Assembly: GCF_038561935.1 (NCBI RefSeq) | Contig: NZ_CP102770.1 | Span: 6,200,001-6,264,000 of the forward strand | Length of the DNA stretch: 64,000 nt | Direction of reading: 5' to 3' | Source of the DNA: Myxococcus stipitatus | GTDB lineage: Bacteria; Myxococcota; Myxococcia; Myxococcales; Myxococcaceae | Shown here: one piece after another, positions 17,104 through 24,636 of the stretch | Numbering within the stretch: the stretch's first letter is position 1 | Layout of the letters: each line of letters begins with the position of its first letter | The notes under the pieces: model-generated | Seen by the model: the letters and a program-made list of their open reading frames with translations, nothing else | Database searches by the model: none | Told to the model about the DNA's origin: nothing | Translations under genes and position numbers: made by a program

Positions 17104-18396
17104 ATGACTCGCCGGATGTCACACAGACCGGTTACACTCATCAACGACATGCGGCGCAAGCTCCAGGAACTGCAGGACACGCTCAGCGGCTTTGTCGACC
17201 AGCGCGACCACTTGCTGCTCGTGGTGGGCAGCACCGAAGGAGAAGCCGCGTGGGTCCTCAAGACGCTCCAGGGGCTCGATCAAGAGACCCCGTCTGACCT
17301 CTTCCTCCTCTTCGCACACGACGCCCAGAACGCGGCGCAGTACGTCACCGCCCTCGTGGCCAACCTGGAAGCACAGCTCGAGGGGGTCAACCTGGCGCGA
17401 CAGGAGAAAGGCGAGGAGCGCTGGCCTCCCCTCCCCAGTGGTTGCCAGGACATGCGCCAGGCGCCCGCCGCGCGCCTGCGCGCCGCCATCGAACACATGC
17501 GCGGGTTGCTTCCCTCGGACGGAGATCACCGCCTCGTCTGGGTGATGATGCCACTGAAGATTGAAGACCGGGTGAGTTATTCACAACTGGTGGGCCAGCT
17601 GCTGCCTCACGATGGATTCCAGCCATGGATGCGCTCGCTGCGCATCGTCGTGCGGGATGACCGGCAGGCCCCGTTCCTCGTCCCCGCACTGCGCAAGCTC
17701 GGGGTGACGGGCGCGCTCGTCTATGAACCGGACCTCAGCACGGCGGCGCTGACGGACAGCCTGGCCCAGGAATCGGTGGACCCCGCGACGCCCGTGCCCG
17801 AGCGGATGCAGGCCCTGCTGCAACTGGCCGCGCTGGACTATTCGTACAAGCGCTACCCGGCGGCGGCGGAGAAGTATGCCTTGCTGCACGCCTACTACGC
17901 CGAGCATGGGCCGAAGGAGTTGCAAGCCCTCTGCTTGCAAGGCGCGGGGGATGTCTTGCGCGCGGTGGGCAAGCTCGAGCAGGCCAAGGAGCGCTACCAG
18001 CAAGGGCTGGCGGTGGCCGTGAACACCCTGGCGTTGCCCATTCTCATCAACCTCTCCATGGCCGCTGGGGATGTGAGCCTGGAGCTGAAACAGTACGCCG
18101 ACGCGGAAGGATATTTCGACATCACGGACCGCGTCGCGACCAAGGCCCTCAATCCCTTTCCCAAAGCGGATGCAATGGAGAAGGTGGGTGTCTCGCGCCA
18201 GCTCCGCAAGGACATGGGCAAGGCCGTGGTGGCATGGAAGGACGCCGCGACGTTCTGTCGCTCCGTGGAGTACACCGTGCGGTTGCGCTCGGTGCTCCAG
18301 CGCCTGGAAAAGGCCTACGGCGCGGCGGGGATGGCGGCGGAGCAGCGAGCGTGCAAGAAAGAATTGCAGGGATTGCCTCAGGAGAACTTCGCGTGA
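17104..18396 (+). CDS. TPR-containing protein of the T6SS island (unknown family)
   Basis: 430-residue soluble protein with no signal peptide, transcribed away from vgrG and overlapping the PAAR-like gene by the GTGA sequence. The N-terminal half (residues 15-230) looks like a P-loop-like or alpha/beta fold (HLLLVVGSTEGEAAWVLKTL; RLVWVMMPLKIED) without a proper Walker A. The C-terminal half is helical and TPR-like: AALDYSYKRYPAAAEKYALL, GAGDVLRAVGKLEQAKERYQ, AAGDVSLELKQYADAEGYF. Position and overlap suggest an adaptor or chaperone that loads the PAAR protein or its cargo on the VgrG tip, but I do not recognise the family. The start is uncertain: ATGs at 17116 and 17149 are alternatives, none with a good ribosome site. 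Confidence 0.75.
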   Translation: MTRRMSHRPVTLINDMRRKLQELQDTLSGFVDQRDHLLLVVGSTEGEAAWVLKTLQGLDQETPSDLFLLFAHDAQNAAQYVTALVANLEAQLEGVNLARQEKGEERWPPLPSGCQDMRQAPAARLRAAIEHMRGLLPSDGDHRLVWVMMPLKIEDRVSYSQLVGQLLPHDGFQPWMRSLRIVVRDDRQAPFLVPALRKLGVTGALVYEPDLSTAALTDSLAQESVDPATPVPERMQALLQLAALDYSYKRYPAAAEKYALLHAYYAEHGPKELQALCLQGAGDVLRAVGKLEQAKERYQQGLAVAVNTLALPILINLSMAAGDVSLELKQYADAEGYFDITDRVATKALNPFPKADAMEKVGVSRQLRKDMGKAVVAWKDAATFCRSVEYTVRLRSVLQRLEKAYGAAGMAAEQRACKKELQGLPQENFA

Positions 18397-19460
18397 GCGC
18401 TACCCCAGGTTCCACCTCGGCCCATGGCGCGCGTCAGGCGGACAGGCCCCCCGCGCCCGCACCACCTCTCATCCAGCCGACGGGCGAGAACGTCGCCGTC
18501 GGCTCGTTCGCCAGCATCGTGAACCGGACGTCGGACCCCTTCCGCCAGGCGCCTCCCGCGCACCAGGGCACCGTGGGCGCCGTCAATCAGGTGCTGGGTG
18601 GGGTGTTGGGGGTCATCAACGCGCCGGTGGAGCTGCTCAACACCGGGTTCGCCCTGGCGACGGCGCCGCTCGCCGCGCTCTTTCCCGCGCTGCCGGCCGC
18701 CACCCTCATGGCGCTGCACGTCGGGCTTCCACACCCGCATGCCCATCCGCCCAGCCTCATCCCTCCCGCGCCCCCCATTCCCCTCCCCAGCCTGGGCGCG
18801 GTGATGCTCAGCGGCTGCGTGTCTGTGCTCATCAACGGGGTGCCCGCGGCCCGCGCGGGGGACGTGGGGCTGGCGGTGACGTGCGGCAGCTTCATGCCTC
18901 CGCTCGAGGTCTTCACCGGTTCCAGCAAGGTCTTCATCGGTGGCTCCCGGGCCGCGCGCATGGGGGACATCACGAAGCACTGCACGCCTTCGACAGGAGG
19001 CGGGGCGCTCACGAAGATGCAGAAGGTGATGGCGGTGGCGAGCAAGGTGATGGCGGGCGCCGGCATGGTGTCGGGAGCGTTGAGCGTGGCGACGGCGGCG
19101 ATGGACTCCGCGAACTCGAGCGCCGAGGCAGCCGCTGCTGCCGCCGCGGATGACGCCAACGCAGCAGCCGCCAGTGCCTCCGCCGCCGCCGGTCAGGCCA
19201 TCGGTGCCGGAGTGGCCGCCGCGCAGCTCGCCGCGGATGCGGCGGCCATGGCCATGTCCATGATGGTGGGCAAGGACCCCGGCCTCGTCCCGGACTTCGG
19301 CGCCATCGTCCTGGGCCACCCGAACGTGCTTATCGGCGGCTTCCCGATGCCGTCCTGGAGCGACGTGGCGGAGGGCATGAAGAAGCTCGTGGCCGGACTG
19401 CGCCGAGGCGTCCGAGGCGGCCGGAGGCAGGGCCGGCTCTTCTGCGCGAGCTGCATGTAG
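18393..19460 (+). CDS. PAAR-like (DUF4150) T6SS spike protein
   Basis: 355-residue protein that probably caps the VgrG spike. The GTG at 18393 overlaps the TPR gene stop (GTGA) and has AGGAG seven bases upstream, which decides the start. After a Pro-rich leader comes a hydrophobic segment (LGGVLGVINAPVELLNTGFALATAPLAALF broken over residues 65-100), then a PAAR-like block: GAVMLSGCVSVLINGVPAARAGDVGLAVTCGSF in pieces, SSKVFIGGSRAARMGDITKHC. An Ala-rich helical stretch with a run of Ala codons (DSANSSAEAAAAAAADDANA) leads to a second half, GAIVLGHPNVLIGGFPMPS. It ends in a basic tail with CASCM. No recognisable C-terminal toxin domain; the tail is too short. It may carry the RHS toxin or act as adaptor with VgrG. 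Confidence 0.82.
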   Translation: MSATPGSTSAHGARQADRPPAPAPPLIQPTGENVAVGSFASIVNRTSDPFRQAPPAHQGTVGAVNQVLGGVLGVINAPVELLNTGFALATAPLAALFPALPAATLMALHVGLPHPHAHPPSLIPPAPPIPLPSLGAVMLSGCVSVLINGVPAARAGDVGLAVTCGSFMPPLEVFTGSSKVFIGGSRAARMGDITKHCTPSTGGGALTKMQKVMAVASKVMAGAGMVSGALSVATAAMDSANSSAEAAAAAAADDANAAAASASAAAGQAIGAGVAAAQLAADAAAMAMSMMVGKDPGLVPDFGAIVLGHPNVLIGGFPMPSWSDVAEGMKKLVAGLRRGVRGGRRQGRLFCASCM

Positions 19461-19591
19461 CAACCCCGCCTATTCACCTGGAGTGCACCCCGCCCACGAC
19501 GTCCGCTCGCGGGCCGTCTCCCGCGAAACAGGGCCGAGGGGGCGTCCTCCCGCCAACACCGGGCGGGTTCGACGACTTCGTACCGAAGTCC
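19461..19591. other. Non-coding stretch before the tRNA
   Basis: No gene is seen between the PAAR-like gene and the tRNA promoter. It contains one short inverted repeat, ACTTCG/CGAAGT around TAC at 19575-19589, immediately upstream of the tRNA -35 box, which might be a binding site. No remnant of an integrase or an attachment-site repeat of the tRNA 3' end was found here. Confidence 0.4.
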
Positions 19592-19620
19592 TTGCGGCGG
19601 CGCGTCGCACCCGGTATAGG
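19592..19620 (+). promoter_or_regulatory. Sigma-70 type promoter of the tRNA gene
   Basis: TTGCGG (19592-19597) and TATAGG (19615-19620) are separated by exactly 17 bases, and the start of transcription would fall near 19627, nine bases before the tRNA. The hexamers match the consensus at 3/6 and 4/6, good for this GC-rich genome. A supported call because of spacing and position. Confidence 0.6.
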
Positions 19621-19635
19621 GGGCCGGTACTTCAC

Positions 19636-19709
19636 GGCCAGGTAGCTCACCTGGTTAGAGCGGCGGTCTCATAATCCGCAGGTAGTCAGTTCAAGTCTGA
19701 CCCTGGCCA
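19636..19709 (+). tRNA. tRNA with CAT anticodon (tRNA-Ile2 or elongator tRNA-Met)
   Basis: A full cloverleaf can be drawn: acceptor GGCCAGG with CCTGGCC, D-stem GCTC/GAGC, anticodon stem GCGG/CCGC with anticodon CAT at 19670-19672, and T-arm GTCAG TTCAAGT CTGAC. The discriminator is A at 19709 and CCA is not encoded. The G1-C72 pair excludes the initiator tRNA. The GGCC acceptor start and the TTCAAGT T-loop resemble E. coli tRNA-Ile2 (whose C34 is changed to lysidine) more than elongator tRNA-Met, so Ile2 is my leaning, not a certainty. It has its own promoter and terminator. Confidence 0.9.
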
Positions 19710-19712
19710 CTG

Positions 19713-19749
19713 CCCCGGAGTCACTCTCCCGAGTGATTCCGGGGTTTTT
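19713..19749 (+). terminator. Rho-independent terminator of the tRNA
   Basis: CCCCGGAGTCACTC (19713-19726) pairs with GAGTGATTCCGGGG (19731-19744) over 14 pairs with one G-T wobble and a TCCC loop, followed directly by TTTTT and CTTTT. It starts four bases after the tRNA. Confidence 0.92.
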
Positions 19750-19860
19750 CTTTTCCGGCCCCTGCACCGACCCGCCCGAGCGAGCGGGAAGACCCATCCC
19801 GCCCAGGCGCGCCCCCAGGCAGGAAGCAAGCCTCGCTCCCTGCCCAGTCCCCGCGTCACC

Positions 19861-21246
19861 TCACGAGTCGTAACCCGTGTACCCCTGGAGCACGATGACC
19901 GTGCGGGTCGCCGGGTAGTACAGCACCGCGAACCGGTTGAACTCGTGGCAGTTGTGGCACGGCACTTCACTGGTGGCGAACCACGCCTGGACCTCGCCCC
20001 CACCCGCGTAGGCGTCGATGGCCGCCAGGAGCGGGCCGCCGTCCCCATAGCCGCTGTCGCTCAGGAACACGCTCTGCCCCAGCCCCGCCCGGTTCGTGAC
20101 GGTGCCGTCCTCGAAGGCAGGCAGCTCCCGGTACTCGGCGGACCACTGGAGCTTCTCGAAGATCCCCTGGAGCGTCGGCGGCGACTGCGGGCACCGCGGC
20201 GTCGAGTACGCCTGGATGGGCTTCAGCCCGTACCACACGCCCCCGTTGGACCCCACGTTCCACGCCGCCCGCGCCGGCTCCAGCGAGGCCGCGTCGCGCG
20301 GCTCCAGCGAGAGGGCCTGCGGCGGCGTCTCCGCGCAGACGTCATTCACGTACCAGCACCGCTGCACCTGGCGGAACGTCCCGCACGCCGCGTAGTCCGT
20401 CGTCCCCTGCGGCTGCGCATGGATGCAGTTGTACACGGGCAGCTGGCACTCCGGCGTCGGCCAGACCTCGTAGGCATCCCCGGTGGTCAGCGCCAGGCTC
20501 GTCACCCTCGGCACCAGCCGCGCCGTCTTCTGCACCGTCACCCCACCCGCCAGGCTCGCCGTGAAGGTCAGCGGCACCGTGTGAGGGTCCATCGCGTCAT
20601 GCACCGTCCCGTAGGACCAGTCCAACCGGTACGAGTCCACCCCCGAGGCCGACACCGTCGGCACCCCGTCCGCCGCCGTCACCGCGAGCGACTGGAGCTG
20701 CCCGTCCACCCTCCCCCGGTAGACGACGTTGTCCCCCCCGTTCCGCACGAAGTACGGGTCCACCTTCTCGTCGACCCACATCCCCTCGGAGCCTCGGAAG
20801 TCGAAGAAGCGGGGGAACACCTCAATCTTCGCCGTGTAGGAGGTCGGCGTGCCCGTGAAGGTGCTCACCCCGACGAAGAGCGGCAGCCCGGACAGCACCG
20901 CGTTGAGCTCGTTCTCCACGTCCAGCGCAATCTCGAACCGGCGCTCGCTGATGATGTTCGCCTCGCCGTAGATGTCATCCGGCACGAAGCTGAAGACATC
21001 CTGGAGATAGCGATTGGCCGTCGCCCGGAGAATCATGACGCGCCTGCCATTGCGCGTCTCGAAGGTCCCCATCGTCTCGAAGCTCAGCTCCAGCGAGCCT
21101 TCCGTCGCGGAGATGCGCGTGGCCGTCGCCGCCGCCTCGGAGACACCCGTCGTCGGCTGCTCGGCCACGGGCTCCGGCTGCGTCTGCCCACAGCCCGAGA
21201 CACCCCAAGCCACACACAACGCCATCAATCCATTGCGAAGACTCAT
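19861..21246 (-). CDS. Secreted lipoprotein with a CHNCH-containing C-terminal domain
   Basis: 461 residues with a lipoprotein signal (MSLRNGLMALCVAWGVSGC, lipid Cys19), so probably anchored in the cell envelope. ATG at 21246 follows GGAG at seven bases. The middle part is beta-rich and not recognised. The last 130 residues are a paralogue of the protein at 21421-21996; the final 35 residues (from Glu427) differ at only three positions. This tail holds CHNCH (Cys430-His434), a formal CxxCH c-type haem motif, followed by FAVLYYPATR and ending VIVLQGYTGYDS. Whether haem or another metal binds is unknown. The stretch from 250-320 has several Cys (PECQLPVYNC, CGTFRQVQRC) that may form disulphides. 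Function unknown. Confidence 0.8.
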   Translation of the reverse strand: MSLRNGLMALCVAWGVSGCGQTQPEPVAEQPTTGVSEAAATATRISATEGSLELSFETMGTFETRNGRRVMILRATANRYLQDVFSFVPDDIYGEANIISERRFEIALDVENELNAVLSGLPLFVGVSTFTGTPTSYTAKIEVFPRFFDFRGSEGMWVDEKVDPYFVRNGGDNVVYRGRVDGQLQSLAVTAADGVPTVSASGVDSYRLDWSYGTVHDAMDPHTVPLTFTASLAGGVTVQKTARLVPRVTSLALTTGDAYEVWPTPECQLPVYNCIHAQPQGTTDYAACGTFRQVQRCWYVNDVCAETPPQALSLEPRDAASLEPARAAWNVGSNGGVWYGLKPIQAYSTPRCPQSPPTLQGIFEKLQWSAEYRELPAFEDGTVTNRAGLGQSVFLSDSGYGDGGPLLAAIDAYAGGGEVQAWFATSEVPCHNCHEFNRFAVLYYPATRTVIVLQGYTGYDS

Positions 21247-21371
21247 CCGTCCGCTCCAGGTGGGCTACTCCAGGATAATCACAATAACGTGACCACCTGA
21301 CAAACGAGCGTATCAATCCCGTCACACCGTGGACGCCGAGCCAGCCTCGCGTTGATACATGTAATACAAAC

Positions 21372-21401
21372 GGCGCCGGCCCCCAGACAGGGACCGGCGC
21401 C
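21372..21401 (-). terminator. Hairpin terminator after the short CHNCH paralogue
   Basis: GGCGCCGG (21372-21379) and CCGGCGCC (21394-21401) form a strong stem 20 bases beyond the stop codon of the minus-strand gene. Read on the minus strand it is followed by GTTTGTATT, a weak T-rich tract. A plausible terminator separating the two paralogues. Confidence 0.55.
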
Positions 21402-21420
21402 GCGCTCACTTCGGAATCAA

Positions 21421-21996
21421 TCAGGAATCGTAGCCGGTGTAGCCCTGCAGCACGATGACCTTGCGGGTCGCCGGGTAGTACAGCACCGCGAACTGCTGGA
21501 ACTCATGGCAGTTGTGGCAGGGCACTTCCTGCGTCGCGATCCAACCCTGGACCTCGCCGCCGCCCGCGAACGAGTCAATGGCCGCCAGCACCGCCAGGCC
21601 GTTGCCGTAGTAGTTCGACGACAGGAAGACACTCTGCGACAGACCCGCCCGGTTGGTGAACGTCCCATCCGAGGAGGCCGGCATGCCCTGGTGCATCCAC
21701 GACACCTCGTCCACCACGGCCTGCATCGTCACCGGCGTCGTGGTGCACTGAGGAGCCACATAGGCGGAGATGGTGTCCATGTAGTGCCAGGCGCCCCAGT
21801 TGGAGCCCTGGTTCCACGTCAGCCGGGTCGGCTCCAGGGACGAGGCGTTGATGGCCGTCAGGGAGAACGGCTGCGGCTGACACGACTGCGCGACGACGGA
21901 GCCAGTCGCCACGGACAGGGGGGCACGAACCCCATCCGCGAAGGCAGAGGACGCAAGAACAGCGACAGCGGAAACAATCAATCCACGAAAGTTCAT
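21421..21996 (-). CDS. Short secreted paralogue with CHNCH-containing domain
   Basis: 191 residues. The ATG at 21996 is chosen because it has GGAG seven bases upstream and starts a signal peptide (LIVSAVAVLASSAFA); the frame extends further but without one. There is no lipobox, so the product is likely periplasmic or secreted. It consists of little more than the domain shared with the lipoprotein downstream: SLEPTRLTWNQGSNWGAWHYMDTISAYVAPQC, FTNRAGLSQSVFLSS, AGGGEVQGWIATQEVPCHNC and the conserved tail. CxxCH lies at Cys160-His164. The ribosome-site region (CACCTGGAGC then a GAC) is nearly the same as that of the paralogue, showing a tandem duplication that included the leader. Function unknown. 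Confidence 0.8.
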   Translation of the reverse strand: MNFRGLIVSAVAVLASSAFADGVRAPLSVATGSVVAQSCQPQPFSLTAINASSLEPTRLTWNQGSNWGAWHYMDTISAYVAPQCTTTPVTMQAVVDEVSWMHQGMPASSDGTFTNRAGLSQSVFLSSNYYGNGLAVLAAIDSFAGGGEVQGWIATQEVPCHNCHEFQQFAVLYYPATRKVIVLQGYTGYDS

Positions 21997-22176
21997 CAGT
22001 CGGCTCCAGGTGAGAAGGGCGCGCAATAGCACACCAATCTTAGAAAACAGATAACAAACGGGTCAGACATGCCCCTTGGTGCCCCGGGCCGATTTGTTGA
22101 CGAGCCCCCGGACCGCCCTCCTAATGCCCCGGACAGGTCGGTAGCGGCCTGTAGCGCCACGCAGGAGGAACCCCCG

Positions 22177-22434
22177 ATGCAAGATGGAAACCCCAGCTCC
22201 CTGAGTCCCGAGCTTGCCCCTTCCCCGGCGGCCGCCGAGGTGTCCGTCGACGCACGTGGGCCCGACGCCGACATCGTCTCCACGCACGTGCTGGTGCCGG
22301 AGGAGCAGGTCCAGAAGCTGCGCGAGCTGGCGCGGCGCACCCGCATCCACCAGAGCGAGTACCTGCGCGAGGCGGTGGATGACCTCCTCGGCAAGTACGG
22401 ACGCGGCGCGGCCAAGGAAGAAGGTCAGTCGTGA
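22177..22434 (+). CDS. Small ribbon-helix-helix (CopG/Arc-like) protein
   Basis: 85 residues. ATG at 22177 is decided by AGGAGG eight bases upstream; the longer frame from 22069 has no such site. After an acidic, Pro/Ala-rich N-terminal arm (about 40 residues) comes a ribbon-helix-helix pattern: the strand STHVLVPEEQVQKL, then ELARRTRIHQSEYLREAVDDLLGKYG. This is the usual fold of small DNA-binding repressors or antitoxins. No toxin-like partner gene overlaps it, so a solitary regulator is more likely than a toxin-antitoxin pair. It is divergent from the CHNCH genes. Confidence 0.75.
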   Translation: MQDGNPSSLSPELAPSPAAAEVSVDARGPDADIVSTHVLVPEEQVQKLRELARRTRIHQSEYLREAVDDLLGKYGRGAAKEEGQS

Positions 22435-22532
22435 CGTGGACGGCGCGGAGGCGGAAGGGCGTCGAGCGCCCTTCATCCATCCGCGAGGCCATCATCCGCT
22501 GGCTGGAGCAGGAGCTGTAGCCCCGGGGGGAC

Positions 22533-23597
22533 CTACGTCGTGGGCGCCGGAGCTTCGCCTTCCTTCTCCAGCTTGCCCGCGATGTCCTTGAAGGACATGT
22601 GTCCCAGCGACATCATGATGAGCCCGAAGCCGACCGTCTGCGCGGTCTGCGCGAGCCACAGCACGTTCGCGTAGGCCAGACCGCCGGCATTCACCACCGT
22701 CGCCGGGAGGAAGAGGCTCAAGCCCACCTTGCAGGCCGCCTGGAACGTCCCCACCATGCCCGGCGCCGCGGGAATCATCACCCCCACGACGAGCACGCAG
22801 AGCACCACGTAGGCCTGGAAGAGCGACAGCTCCATGGGCTGGCAGGTGCTCCCCGCCGCCGCGCCGGTGCAGTCGAAGGCCTGGGCCAGGAGCATCATCC
22901 CCAGGCCGTTCACCCCCCAGTACGCCACGGTGAACAGGAAGAAGAGCACCACCTGCCGGGCGTCCGGGAGCTGCCGCATGGCGCCCACGAAGGTGTCGAC
23001 GACGTCCGCCACCTTGTCCGCGAGCCCCGGCGCGAAGCGCCCCACCGTCGAGCGGACCAGGCGCACCGTGCGCTCCTGCTGCCACAGCCCGAAGAGCAGG
23101 AAGAGCAGCCCGCCGCCGAACACGGCGAACATCAGCCACGAGCCCAGCTTGACGTAGCGGACCTCGGGCGTCTCGTTGGGCACGAAGAAGAGGAGCACCC
23201 GCATCGACGCGGCGACGAAGAGCCCGTCGACGATGCGCTCCAGCACCACGGACGTCATCGCCGCGCTGCGACGGATGGAGCTGCGCTGGGCGATGAGGAA
23301 GGGCCGCGCGAACTCCCCCAGTCGGAACGGCAGCACCAGCAACATCATGAAGCCGATGGCGGAGGCCTCGTTCAGCTTGCGGAAGGGGACCTTCTCCAGC
23401 CCCGACAACAGGCTGCCCCAGCGCAAGGTGCGGAACACGTGGATGGCCACGAGGCACAGGAAGTACGGCAGCAACCAGAGGTAGTTGGCCGACTTCATGC
23501 TGGCCAACTGCGTCCCCCAGTCGGTGTCCCGGAAGGCCCACCAGAGGAAGAGAAGAGTGACCAGGATGCTGGCCGAGAGCTTGACTGCGCGTTTCAC
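22533..23597 (-). CDS. Flippase-like integral membrane protein (LPG synthase TM / UPF0104 family)
   Basis: About 354 residues with seven to eight hydrophobic helices: ASILVTLLFLWWAF, LWLLPYFLCLVAIHVF, AIGFMMLLVLPFRLGEFARP, WLMFAVFGGGLLFLLFGLW, VVLFFLFTVAYWGVNGLGMM, AYVVLCVLVVGVMIPAAPGMVGTFQAA. The LPFRLGEFARP and PAAPGMVGTF strings are signatures of the lysylphosphatidylglycerol synthase transmembrane (UPF0104/AglD2) family, whose members move or modify lipid-linked substrates. The GTG at 23597 is my choice; the frame is open to 23738 but that part would overlap the PHP gene, whose stop is 18 bases upstream. Probably co-transcribed with the PHP phosphatase. Substrate unknown. Confidence 0.8.
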   Translation of the reverse strand: MKRAVKLSASILVTLLFLWWAFRDTDWGTQLASMKSANYLWLLPYFLCLVAIHVFRTLRWGSLLSGLEKVPFRKLNEASAIGFMMLLVLPFRLGEFARPFLIAQRSSIRRSAAMTSVVLERIVDGLFVAASMRVLLFFVPNETPEVRYVKLGSWLMFAVFGGGLLFLLFGLWQQERTVRLVRSTVGRFAPGLADKVADVVDTFVGAMRQLPDARQVVLFFLFTVAYWGVNGLGMMLLAQAFDCTGAAAGSTCQPMELSLFQAYVVLCVLVVGVMIPAAPGMVGTFQAACKVGLSLFLPATVVNAGGLAYANVLWLAQTAQTVGFGLIMMSLGHMSFKDIAGKLEKEGEAPAPTT

Positions 23598-23614
23598 GGC
23601 GGCCGGGTATACCG

Positions 23615-24346
23615 TCAGTCCTGGTCGGACTCCAGCGACTCGCCGCTCAGCAGGCGGGAAGGATTGTCCCGAAGGAGGCGGACGTACGTCTCCTCCCCCA
23701 CCCTCCCCTTGAGCTCGTCCAGGGAGCGACGGACCCAATCCCGGGCCCCCACGGGGCCGTGCAGGTCCGTGGCGGCCACCGCGTACAGCCCCTCCTCCAG
23801 GAACGCCCGGGCCAGCTTCCTGGCCGTGGGCCCATAGCGGCCGATGAGCGCGCCCACGTCGAGCTGGAGGTGGGCCCCCGTGCGGACGGCCTCGGCCGCG
23901 CGGCCCTTGCGCTCGAACTCCACGCAGCGCTCCGGGTGGGCGATGAGCGGCACCACGCCCTTGGTGCGGATGCGGAACAGGATGTCCGGAAGCGCGGGCA
24001 CGGGCGCCGTGTAGGGCAGCTCCACCAGCGCGACCCGGCCCGCCCCCAGCATGCGCGCCGCGGGCGTCCCCAGCCCCCGGAGGAACGTGTCGTCCAGCAC
24101 GTTCTCCGCGTTGCGCCCCAAGGTCAGCGGGATTCGCTCCCGCTCCAGCGCGGCCTGGAGCTCCGCGAGCCGCGCCTCCACCACCTCCACGGCGGCGTAC
24201 TCCGGCCGGGCGTGGGGACTGGGCGCGACGGTGGAGAAGCCCAGGTCGACCAGGGCGCGCGCCATCTCCAGCGCATCCTCGAGGGTGCGCGCGCCATCAT
24301 CCACGGCGGGAAGCAGGTGGCAGTGCAGATCGACGAAGCCGCTCAC
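23615..24346 (-). CDS. PHP-domain protein-tyrosine phosphatase (CpsB/YwqE type)
   Basis: 243 residues, cytoplasmic. The N terminus DLHCHLLPAVDDGA is the metal-binding signature of PHP-type tyrosine phosphatases (D6, H8, H10), with later metal ligands at APSPHAR, NAENVLDD, LIAHPERC and ATDLHGP. Members remove phosphate from BY-kinases that control capsule or exopolysaccharide chain length; myxobacteria use such a pair for exopolysaccharide. No BY-kinase lies next to it here. GTG start at 24346 overlaps the YacG stop (GTGA), so the two are translationally coupled. The flippase-like gene follows 17 bases on. Confidence 0.88.
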   Translation of the reverse strand: MSGFVDLHCHLLPAVDDGARTLEDALEMARALVDLGFSTVAPSPHARPEYAAVEVVEARLAELQAALERERIPLTLGRNAENVLDDTFLRGLGTPAARMLGAGRVALVELPYTAPVPALPDILFRIRTKGVVPLIAHPERCVEFERKGRAAEAVRTGAHLQLDVGALIGRYGPTARKLARAFLEEGLYAVAATDLHGPVGARDWVRRSLDELKGRVGEETYVRLLRDNPSRLLSGESLESDQD

Positions 24347-24552
24347 GCGTCCTCGCGCTGGCGGTCGGGGTGGCTGCCAGCGGGCAGCTCATCCTCCGTC
24401 TCGGCGGCCTGGCGGTCAGGCATCCGATACTCCTCTCCCAGCCACCGCCCCAGGTCCACCGCGCGGCAGCGGCGGGAGCAGAACGGGAAGGAGGAGTTCT
24501 CCGAGCGCGGAGGCGCCGGCTTCTTGCAGATGGGGCAGTGGGCGACACTCAT
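24343..24552 (-). CDS. yacG: DNA gyrase inhibitor / zinc-binding protein YacG
   Basis: 69-residue zinc-ribbon protein hidden inside a much longer shadow frame. MSVAHCPICKKPAPPR, then SFPFCSRRCRAVDLGRWLGE and EEYRMP, matches YacG closely, including the four zinc Cys (6, 9, 25, 29) and the following R.VDLG.W. motif. In E. coli YacG binds GyrB and inhibits gyrase. The ATG at 24552 is 84 bases from the divergent quinone oxidoreductase gene; its stop overlaps the start of the PHP phosphatase gene. Confidence 0.93.
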   Translation of the reverse strand: MSVAHCPICKKPAPPRSENSSFPFCSRRCRAVDLGRWLGEEYRMPDRQAAETEDELPAGSHPDRQREDA

Positions 24553-24636
24553 GATGGGCTCCGCATTAGATAAGCCTTGACGTTCTCGCGGGCCAGGACG
24601 TTTCGTGCCCGCGCGTCCGAGAGAGAGGTCGCCGCC

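Noticed and set aside
19636..19709. Initiator tRNA-fMet
   Set aside because: The acceptor starts with a G1-C72 pair and lacks the C1 mismatch and GGG/CCC anticodon stem of bacterial initiators.
19461..19860. The tRNA as an integration site for the T6SS island
   Set aside because: No integrase gene or direct repeat of the tRNA 3' end was found in the window.
22177..22434. Antitoxin of a toxin-antitoxin pair
   Set aside because: No second small gene overlaps or follows it on the same strand; the next 100 bases hold no toxin-like frame.
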